Source: an uncultured Lachnospiraceae bacterium (GTDB lineage Bacteria > Bacillota > Clostridia > Lachnospirales > Lachnospiraceae). From it: 64,000 nucleotides of DNA. Numbering within the stretch: position 1 is the stretch's first letter; the number at the start of each line of letters is the position of its first letter. The notes beneath the pieces are model-generated. The model was not told where the DNA came from. It saw nothing but the letters and a program-made list of their open reading frames with translations, and ran no database searches. The position numbers and the translations under genes were made by a program. Location: contig CAMNAQ010000001.1 in assembly GCA_946531495.1 (NCBI GenBank), forward strand, positions 1-64,000, read 5' to 3'. Positions 57,895 to 64,000 of the stretch are shown in pieces.

Positions 57895-58605
57895 ATGAAT
57901 ACAGTTCTGAAAGTTGAAAACCTGCACGTTTATTACGGCAGCATACATGCGATAAAAGGTGTTTCCTTTGAAGTCGGTGAGGGAGAGATAGTTACCCTCA
58001 TCGGAGCAAACGGTGCAGGAAAATCCACCACGCTGAATACCGTCGGAGGACTGCTGAAGCCAAGAGAGGGCTCTATCGAATTCGAGGGAAAGAGTATCCT
58101 CGGCGTTGCTCCTCACAAGGTAGTAAGTGAAGGAATGGCTCTTTGCCCTGAAGGAAGAAGAGTTTTTGCACAGCTTTCCGTAAAAGAGAATTTGGAAATG
58201 GGTGCATATACAAGACCTGCATCCGAGATCCCGGAAACACTTGAAAAGGTATATGAGCAGTTCCCGAGGCTTAAGGAAAGAGAAACCCAGATGGCCGGAA
58301 CACTTTCAGGCGGTGAGCAGCAGATGCTTGCAATGGGCAGAGCTCTTATGAGTAAGCCCAGGCTTCTGATGCTTGACGAGCCTTCAATGGGACTTGCTCC
58401 GATACTGGTTGACCAGATTTTTGAGATAATCGAAACGCTGAATAAAGCGGGAACGACCATCCTTCTTGTAGAACAGAATGCACAGATGGCTCTTTCGATA
58501 GCAGACAGGGCTTATGTTCTTGAGACCGGACGCATAGTAAACACCGGAACAGGCAAGGATCTTCTTAATGATGATTCCGTAAAGAAGGCTTATCTTGGCG
58601 GATGA
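57895..58605 (+). CDS. livF: branched-chain amino acid ABC transporter ATP-binding protein
   Basis: A 236-aa ATPase, the second nucleotide-binding subunit. Walker [38 protein letters not shown] in the Q-loop region, signature LSGGEQQMLAMGRAL, Walker B LLMLDEPSMGLAP and LVEQNAQMALSI. It lies 60 nt after livG with CAGAGGATGATCTA as the ribosome site. A strong terminator follows at 58635. Confidence 0.95.
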   Translation: MNTVLKVENLHVYYGSIHAIKGVSFEVGEGEIVTLIGANGAGKSTTLNTVGGLLKPREGSIEFEGKSILGVAPHKVVSEGMALCPEGRRVFAQLSVKENLEMGAYTRPASEIPETLEKVYEQFPRLKERETQMAGTLSGGEQQMLAMGRALMSKPRLLMLDEPSMGLAPILVDQIFEIIETLNKAGTTILLVEQNAQMALSIADRAYVLETGRIVNTGTGKDLLNDDSVKKAYLGG

Positions 58606-58634
58606 TGCCGGATATCATGTGTAATATGGACAGG

Positions 58635-58665
58635 CGGGAAGCTCTTTGCAGAGCTTCCCGTTTTT
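58635..58665 (+). terminator. strong intrinsic terminator
   Basis: CGGGAAGCTC (58635-58644) pairs perfectly with GAGCTTCCCG (58651-58660), loop TTTGCA, then TTTTT. It ends the liv operon. Confidence 0.93.
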
Positions 58666-58717
58666 ACTGAAAATATTTTATGGTTAATATGTTCTTGCTT
58701 ATCTTACTTGAACGAAT

Positions 58718-58747
58718 TTGATGTTTTTTACACACATATAGTATAAT
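58718..58747 (+). promoter_or_regulatory. promoter of the GH25 gene
   Basis: TTGATG (58718-58723), an 18-nt spacer and a consensus TATAAT (58742-58747), 68 nt before the GH25 start. Confidence 0.6.
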
Positions 58748-58814
58748 GACCGTGTATGTTGTCATGAGGCAGTGATGGCCAAGAATCGTAAGCACATATA
58801 ATGAGGGAGACTTA

Positions 58815-60263
58815 ATGAAGATATTCAATAAATTAAAAACTGTTGTATGCACCGTGCTCGCAATAATGCTTGCAGTAAACCTGATCCCTGCGCCCGGATC
58901 CGAAAAGGTTCAGGCAAGAGGTGCATCACAGGCTATAAGCTGGGGTATAGATGTATCCGCCTGGCAGGGAGATATAGATTGGAATGCCGTAAAAGCGAGC
59001 GGAGTACAGTTTGTTTTCATCAAATGCGGAGGAACGATATACGGCTTTGATGATAAGTTCGCGCAGAATATGGCCGGTGCAACAGCAGCCGGACTGAAGA
59101 TCGGCGTCTATATCTATTCATACGCATCTTCTGTTGCTGACGGTGCGATCGAAGCCCAGTGGATAATAAATGCCATAGCTCCTTATACGGTCAGTATGCC
59201 TGTTGTTCTCGATCTTGAAAATTACAGACAGAAGGCACTCGATCCTCTTACCAATGCAATGATCTGCCAGACATTCTGCCAGATCGTGGAAGCGGCAGGA
59301 TATTATCCGATGGTTTATTCCAACAGGAGCATGTTCCGTGACAAGATAGGTCCTTTTGCCTATGACAAGTGGGTTGCGCAGTGGACTGACTATTGCTATG
59401 ACGAGAGCGCCGCATTCTGGCAGGCTACAGACAGCTTTTCCGTTCCCGGAATAAGAGGACATGTTGATCTTGATTACCAGTTCAAGGATCTTTCTGCATA
59501 TATCATTCCTTACGGTTTTACATCCAGAGACGGATACACATATTTTTATGAAAATTACAGAAGACAGTCCAACAGGTTTGTTAATGTAAACGGCGGTATC
59601 TATTATGTTGATGCTTTCGGGCATGTGATCGCAAATGCACTGTATCCCGTGGGAGATTTCATTTATTATTTCGATCAGTCCGGCCTGATGCAGGTGGGAT
59701 TTGTAAATCTTGGAGACGGTATAAGATATTTTGACGAGAACGGACATATGCTCGTCGGCTGGCAGAACATTGCCGGCAATATGTATCTCTTTGATATCAA
59801 CGGACTTATGCAGATCGGATTCATATCCGACGGAGTTAATACATATTATCTGAATGAGTTCGGAATACTCCAGACCGGAATGTTTACTGCGGGAAATTCC
59901 ATCTACTGCGCGGATGAGGCAGGCCGACTTAAGATCGGTATGCAGAACATAAACGGAGCAACGTATTTCTTTGATCCCGTAAAGGGCGGAGCAATGGCAA
60001 CCGGATTTGTTACCGATGGAGTGTATAACTACTACTTCGGCGCAGACGGAACTCTTCAGAAGGGACTTTTCGCATACGGTAATTCACTTTATTATTCCGA
60101 TGCGAACGGACATCTTCAGACAGGTCTGATAACCGTCAGCGGATTATCATTCTATTTCGATCCTGCAAAGGGAGGAGCTCTTCTCGTTAACGGAACAGCT
60201 ACAGATGCTCTCGGGCATGTCTATGTAGCCGACGCTGCCGGACTGGCAGTGATGATACAGTAA
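58815..60263 (+). CDS. secreted GH25 lysozyme with cell-wall-binding repeats
   Basis: A 482-aa exported muramidase. Signal peptide about residues 1-35 (TVVCTVLAIMLAVNLIPAPG). The GH25 barrel (40-235) has the catalytic Asp in ISWGIDVSAWQG and the DxE motif in MPVVLDLENYRQ, with GLKIGVYIYSYAS and HVDLDYQF. Residues 245-482 are a row of about 20-residue aromatic repeats (YYFDQSGLMQVGFV, YLFDINGLMQIGFI, YYFGADGTLQKGLF), the choline/glucan-binding CW type. It would cleave peptidoglycan during growth or division. GAGGGAGACTTA precedes the ATG. Confidence 0.93.
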   Translation: MKIFNKLKTVVCTVLAIMLAVNLIPAPGSEKVQARGASQAISWGIDVSAWQGDIDWNAVKASGVQFVFIKCGGTIYGFDDKFAQNMAGATAAGLKIGVYIYSYASSVADGAIEAQWIINAIAPYTVSMPVVLDLENYRQKALDPLTNAMICQTFCQIVEAAGYYPMVYSNRSMFRDKIGPFAYDKWVAQWTDYCYDESAAFWQATDSFSVPGIRGHVDLDYQFKDLSAYIIPYGFTSRDGYTYFYENYRRQSNRFVNVNGGIYYVDAFGHVIANALYPVGDFIYYFDQSGLMQVGFVNLGDGIRYFDENGHMLVGWQNIAGNMYLFDINGLMQIGFISDGVNTYYLNEFGILQTGMFTAGNSIYCADEAGRLKIGMQNINGATYFFDPVKGGAMATGFVTDGVYNYYFGADGTLQKGLFAYGNSLYYSDANGHLQTGLITVSGLSFYFDPAKGGALLVNGTATDALGHVYVADAAGLAVMIQ

Positions 60264-60270
60264 TGTAAAA

Positions 60271-62013
60271 GTGAAAAGCGAGCTTACGAAAAAACAGATA
60301 ATTATCAAAGCACTCAGACTTATGGTGATCGCTGTTATATGCGCCATAAGTCTGGTGTATGTAATAATGATCTTTTCCGGTATGAGCAGCGGACGCGGTC
60401 CCATACATGTCCTGAATTACGGATGGGAGCTTAGTTACAGATCTGAGGATTATCGCGGTATCGATCTGAGATCTTTTTCGTTCGATGATGTAAAGAAAAA
60501 GGACGAGGTGGTCTTAAGCTGCACTCTTCCGGAGAATCTTCCGGCCGACAGTATGCTTGTTGTTTATGTCCATTATTATGATCTCAGGGTTTTGGTGGAT
60601 GGCATACAGGTTTATGAAGCCGATACCGAAAGGGTGGACGCGGGTCTTGGTCTCGGAAGCGGATTTTATGCCGTTGATATCGGTGCGGGCTGTGAGGGAA
60701 AACAGCTTGAGATAGTGATCAGAGCCGGAGAAGATGATGCATTTACATCTCTGAGAAGTCCTGAGATATGGGATGCACATACCTTTTGGCAGGATTTTGC
60801 CTCAGGTAATATTTCAAATATAGCTCTTTCGTTTTTCTTTATCATCGTTGGAATGGCAATGCTCATCATGGCATTTGCGCAGGAAATGAGAGGTACATTT
60901 TCATTCGCGGATACCACGAGATTCTCGAGTCTTTCACTCCTTGCAATGACTTTCGGTATATGGATCTTTACCGGAATGCATCTTACGGAGCTTTTTACAA
61001 ACGACATAATAACCAAGGTCAATCTGAATTATTATGCATTCTATTTTCTTCCGATCTTTTTCATAGGATTTCATTTTGAAACAGGACGCTTTAAGGATGA
61101 AGCCGGGATAAGACAGGCCAGAAGAAGGAATATAGTTCTCGGCATCTCATGGCTGGTGGGATTGCTTTACGTGCTGCTTGTGCTTTACAGGCATCTGTAC
61201 CTCGGAGAGAGCCTCAGAAAATATCTTGATATCGCCCATGTATATGACACAGTGATCATATTTATGCTGATCGGCATCAGAGTATACGACCTGATAAAGG
61301 GAGTGAACAGGCATCTGGTTTCATCATACGTAACGCTTATGACCGGCGTGGCGGCACTTGTGGACCTTGCCAGATACAATTTCTATACGAAATTTTCACC
61401 GCGCGGAAGTGCCGGATTTACCATGAGCACGCTGTATATCGTAATGGTCTTTTTCGTTCTTTCTTTGTTTTTCGATTACATGAGCACTACCGTCAGGGAT
61501 GCCCGTGAGGAGGAAAGGATCGGAATAATATCGAAGCTTGCATATACGGATGCGCTTACAGGGCTTAATAACAGACAGGCTACGGAGAGATTTTTCGATA
61601 TCATAGATTCCGAAAATGAGCAGTATCTGGTTACGGAATTTGACTTAAACAGCTTGAAAAAGGCGAACGATACCTACGGTCATGAGGAGGGCGATAAATA
61701 TATTGCGCTGTTTGCCGAAACTCTTAAGCATATATTTGAGGGTAAAGGCTTTATCGCAAGGACCGGCGGTGATGAATTCATATACGTCATGATCCCGAAG
61801 CTTGAAGGTGACAGAAAGTGGCTGGAGGGAAGGCTGAGAGACCTGAATGCGATTCTGGCCAATAAGGATACGGGACATTCGGGACTTAGGATGAGCACCG
61901 CATTCGGTACATATGATTCCATGAACGGCGATGCAAAAACCATTCGTGACGGATTACGTATTGCGGATGCAAGAATGTATGAAATGAAAAAATCTATGAA
62001 GGCAGGTCGGTGA
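60271..62013 (+). CDS. membrane diguanylate cyclase with extracellular sensor domain (7TMR-DISM-like)
   Basis: A 580-aa protein. One N-terminal helix (about 12-36), an extracytoplasmic beta-rich domain of about 140 residues (WELSYRSEDYRGIDLRSFSF, MLVVYVHYYDLRVLVDGIQVYEA), then seven helices (about 185-405), a layout like 7TMR-DISM receptors. The GGDEF domain (about 415-575) has YTDALTGLNNRQATERF, EFDLNSLKKANDTYGHEEGDKY and an intact GGDEF. The start is GTG with no clear ribosome site, 7 nt after the lysozyme stop, so translational coupling is likely. Its link to a lysozyme suggests surface-related signalling (inference). Confidence 0.87.
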   Translation: MKSELTKKQIIIKALRLMVIAVICAISLVYVIMIFSGMSSGRGPIHVLNYGWELSYRSEDYRGIDLRSFSFDDVKKKDEVVLSCTLPENLPADSMLVVYVHYYDLRVLVDGIQVYEADTERVDAGLGLGSGFYAVDIGAGCEGKQLEIVIRAGEDDAFTSLRSPEIWDAHTFWQDFASGNISNIALSFFFIIVGMAMLIMAFAQEMRGTFSFADTTRFSSLSLLAMTFGIWIFTGMHLTELFTNDIITKVNLNYYAFYFLPIFFIGFHFETGRFKDEAGIRQARRRNIVLGISWLVGLLYVLLVLYRHLYLGESLRKYLDIAHVYDTVIIFMLIGIRVYDLIKGVNRHLVSSYVTLMTGVAALVDLARYNFYTKFSPRGSAGFTMSTLYIVMVFFVLSLFFDYMSTTVRDAREEERIGIISKLAYTDALTGLNNRQATERFFDIIDSENEQYLVTEFDLNSLKKANDTYGHEEGDKYIALFAETLKHIFEGKGFIARTGGDEFIYVMIPKLEGDRKWLEGRLRDLNAILANKDTGHSGLRMSTAFGTYDSMNGDAKTIRDGLRIADARMYEMKKSMKAGR

Positions 62014-62032
62014 ACCTGCCTTTATGATATAA
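61999..62032 (+). terminator. hairpin overlapping the GGDEF stop codon, probable terminator
   Basis: AAGGCAGGT (61999-62007) pairs with ACCTGCCTT (62014-62022); the loop CGGTGA contains the TGA stop. TATGATAT follows, a poor T-run. Confidence 0.6.
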
Positions 62033-62068
62033 ACAGATTTTAGTAAGTGTCTGATACAGGGAATGTAT

Positions 62069-62545
62069 ATGTACGGATTCAGAGAGATCACGGAAGCAGA
62101 TAACAAGACGATCGCCTCATTGATCAGAAAAAGTCTTGAAAAGGCCAGGCTGGATATACCTGGAACAGCTTATTATGACGACTGTCTTGACAGATTAAGC
62201 GAGGCATACGGAAGTGACACCGGAAGATATTATGTTCTTACGGATGAAGGCGGTGAGGTTGTCGGCGGAATAGGGTATTCCGCATTTGAATACATGGATG
62301 ATACCGCGGAGCTTCAAAAGCTGTATCTTGATGATAAAGCTCACGGCAAAGGGATCGGATACAGCATGATAAGCTTTATCGAGGACAGGATGAGAGAGGC
62401 GGGATTTAAGTTTTCATATCTTGAAACCCATGACAATCTTCAGGCGGCAATACATATCTATCAAAAGGCCGGCTATGAGGAAATGGATAGGCCGGGTGAG
62501 ATCGGACACAGTGCCATGACACGTTTTTTTATCAAAAGGCTGTAG
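62069..62545 (+). CDS. GNAT-family acetyltransferase
   Basis: A 158-aa N-acetyltransferase. It has the early REITEADNKTIASLIRKSLE helix, VGGIGYSAFEYMDDTAELQKLYLDDKAHGKGIGYSMISF with the acetyl-CoA motif (HGKGIGYSM), and NLQAAIHIYQKAGYEEMDR. ATG 62063 lies directly on AGGGA; ATG 62069 has it at a 6-nt spacing and is preferred. Substrate unknown. Its 3' end overlaps the convergent acyltransferase gene by 14 nt. Confidence 0.9.
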   Translation: MYGFREITEADNKTIASLIRKSLEKARLDIPGTAYYDDCLDRLSEAYGSDTGRYYVLTDEGGEVVGGIGYSAFEYMDDTAELQKLYLDDKAHGKGIGYSMISFIEDRMREAGFKFSYLETHDNLQAAIHIYQKAGYEEMDRPGEIGHSAMTRFFIKRL

Positions 62546-63836
62546 GGATGAAAACTCCTTTTTTGATCTTGTAAAGCTCCTCTGCCGCAAGTCTTGTTTT
62601 TGCGACAACATCCTTATCCTTCGGAGGAAAACAGTAAAAGATCTTGTCCCTGTCCCCGATGGATATCATGTCCCCAATCTCATAGAAGAAGTAGTCGGAG
62701 TTGACGGTATATGATGAAAGCGGCTTGCGGTAATAGTCAAGCTGTCCTTCACACCCCGTGAGGTGAAAGCCTTCCCGCGAGTGTGTAAGAACTCCTTCAC
62801 CCACATCGTACATAGCTTTATTATCTACTATCATGCGTATGTTCACCGGAACTTCAAGGTGATATGATCCGGATTCAAGTTCTTTTCTGACGCAGTCTCT
62901 TTCCCATGCATACCAATCCGGTATGTGATCAAAAAGTTTAGGTGCAGACATCTTTGCAGGGATGTCTGCATTTTTGTATTTCATTTTACCAAGCTCGGTA
63001 AGCTCCCATACGGAAGAGCATTCCATGCATTCAATGTCTGTGCCGGAAGCATGCATTTTACCTTCTTTTCCGCAGACCGGGCATTTGTACAGCACTCTGG
63101 ATAATCCTTCAGCACGGAAATCCTCGGTGATCCTGGTGCCTGTTTCAAACTGCTCGGCAAACCCGTCAAAAGAAAATGCCTTATGTATGCGCTCCCCGAT
63201 CTCTTCTTCCGATAATGACCGTGCTTCATCTGCCGTAAAGAGAGTATATTTATCGGCGGTTATCCTGCATTTTCTGATCCTGAGACCGTTATAAAGGGGG
63301 TCATGAAGGAATGCACCGTGAGTACAGATCATTACAACAGGAAAGCCGAGGAGCTTTACGAATTTTCCAAGTGATTCCGGAAGAGCGGTGGTTGTCCCGT
63401 CAAAGGAATAGCCTGCTTCGGGATACATAAGTACGGAACAATGGAGCGTTTCGAGAGCATATTTGATGTTTCGGATCAGCCTTATGTCAGTCTGGAATTT
63501 TCGTGTGGGGATGCAGCCTATTTTGCGCATCAGTGTTTCTTTCCCCACAAGTGCGTCGGTTGTGCTGACAATATTATAGGGCCCCTTTATGACATGAGAG
63601 GCGATCATAAGGTCGGTAAAGCAGGAATGGTTCATGAGATAAAGGGCAGGCTCTGTTTCACCTACTCCTTTCATATCACCTTCATTGCATATAAAACCGG
63701 CTTTTTTAAGCTCCGATGATGCAAGGGCATATATCAGCTTTCTTAGGACCGGCGAAGGAGTACAGGGATTCTTTTCCTTTGCACGGGGGAGTTTCATAAC
63801 TTCTTCGTAAGGCAGTTTTTTTGTCTTGATCTTCAT
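62532..63836 (-). CDS. PlsC-like acyltransferase with internal zinc ribbon
   Basis: A 434-aa protein. The acyltransferase domain (about 60-240) has YLMNHSCFTDLMIASHV with the catalytic His-x4-Asp, GCIPTRKF, and LMYPEAGYSFDG (the block III Glu-Gly region, here EAG). Next comes a zinc ribbon, YKCPVCGKEGKMH and DIECMECSSVW (about 268-290), and an uncharacterised C-terminal region of about 140 residues. Resembles 1-acylglycerol-3-phosphate acyltransferases, but the extension sets it apart. AAGAGGCCGCAT precedes the ATG, and it lies 12 nt downstream of the spermidine-synthase-like gene. Lipid substrate inferred by family only. Confidence 0.85.
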   Translation of the reverse strand: MKIKTKKLPYEEVMKLPRAKEKNPCTPSPVLRKLIYALASSELKKAGFICNEGDMKGVGETEPALYLMNHSCFTDLMIASHVIKGPYNIVSTTDALVGKETLMRKIGCIPTRKFQTDIRLIRNIKYALETLHCSVLMYPEAGYSFDGTTTALPESLGKFVKLLGFPVVMICTHGAFLHDPLYNGLRIRKCRITADKYTLFTADEARSLSEEEIGERIHKAFSFDGFAEQFETGTRITEDFRAEGLSRVLYKCPVCGKEGKMHASGTDIECMECSSVWELTELGKMKYKNADIPAKMSAPKLFDHIPDWYAWERDCVRKELESGSYHLEVPVNIRMIVDNKAMYDVGEGVLTHSREGFHLTGCEGQLDYYRKPLSSYTVNSDYFFYEIGDMISIGDRDKIFYCFPPKDKDVVAKTRLAAEELYKIKKGVFIPTAF

Positions 63837-63848
63837 ATGCGGCCTCTT

Positions 63849-64000
63849 TTACAGAGCTTCTATAAGTCCGGTCAGTCCTTCATTTTTGAATATATCTTTG
63901 TAGTAACCGATCTCATCATTTATAAGTATGTCGATCACTTCCATTCCGAGCAATTCGACCGGTGCTTTATCATCTGTGAAGATAAGACCTGTACTTTCGT
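63849..64000 (-). CDS. C-terminal part of spermidine synthase-like protein (partial)
   Basis: The last 49 codons of a gene entering from the right edge; the start is outside the window. Readable residues include FTDDKAPVELLGMEVIDILI and end NEGLTGLIEAL. The TDDKAPVELLGM segment is what I associate with the C-terminus of spermidine synthase-like (often MFS-fused) proteins of clostridia, a resemblance rather than proof. It lies 12 nt upstream of the acyltransferase on the same strand, so the two are probably co-transcribed. Confidence 0.6.
   Translation of the reverse strand, partial: ESTGLIFTDDKAPVELLGMEVIDILINDEIGYYKDIFKNEGLTGLIEAL

Overview
The window reads as a chromosomal segment of a Gram-positive, anaerobic, plant-fibre-associated Firmicute, most likely a Lachnospiraceae member of the Butyrivibrio/Pseudobutyrivibrio kind. 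That assignment is inference from gene content: strong AGGAGG ribosome sites, lipoprotein-type ABC solute receptors, LytTR/DUF3021 pairs, many membrane GGDEF proteins, intracellular GH43 and furanose-type sugar import. GC is moderate. I saw no rRNA, tRNA, CRISPR array, phage or insertion sequence. 62 coding regions or fragments are listed; all but four lie on the + strand.

Layout. 1-5.8 kb: a methyltransferase, then an OmpR-type two-component system beside a MacB/FtsX-type ABC exporter. 5.9-13.5 kb: a phosphorelay and c-di-GMP block (hybrid kinase, Hpt protein, REC-GGDEF-EAL, a divergent multi-receiver/Hpt protein, a mini-Hpt fragment, a membrane GGDEF-PAS protein). 13.7-17.7 kb: methyltransferase, XRE regulator with a membrane partner, ferredoxin-type aldo/keto reductase, metallo-beta-lactamase-fold hydrolase. 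17.8-26.3 kb: a sugar sensor (binding protein, LytS/YesM-type kinase, AraC-type regulator) followed by a YtfQRT-YjfF-like ABC importer. 26.5-33.8 kb: peptidase T; LytTR-DUF3021-ABC exporter; ECF sigma-membrane protein-ABC exporter resembling the B. subtilis sigY operon. 34-40.6 kb: GH3 lipoprotein, CDF transporter, a cysteine-rich membrane protein, orphan PTS EIIC, GH43. 40.7-49.7 kb: sulfur amino acid locus metY-SGNH-mccB-mccA-metNIQ-Fe-ADH-CMD. 49.9-53.5 kb: GGDEF, NUDIX, polytopic membrane protein. 53.6-58.7 kb: livKHMGF. 58.8-64 kb: GH25 lysozyme, GGDEF, GNAT, acyltransferase and the 3' end of a spermidine-synthase-like gene.

The most interesting signals are non-coding or tiny. The sulfur locus carries two short leader peptides, each behind a near-identical GGAGGTGC ribosome site and each rich in Met-Cys or Cys codons. 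The first (27 aa, three Met-Cys pairs at 4-residue spacing) precedes metY and is followed by four 17-nt tandem repeats. The second (44 aa) sits inside the operon and is followed 24 nt later by an intrinsic terminator in front of mccB. Together they suggest cysteine-sensing attenuation of methionine uptake and methionine-to-cysteine conversion. A second candidate regulator is a compact structured 5' leader (three hairpins, one possible 5-bp pseudoknot, an alternative pairing next to the ribosome site) in front of livK. A third is an XRE repressor co-transcribed with a membrane protein that shares its C-terminal domain, with a palindrome at the predicted transcription start.

All assignments come from reading motifs and translated sequence; no database search, folding program or alignment was run.
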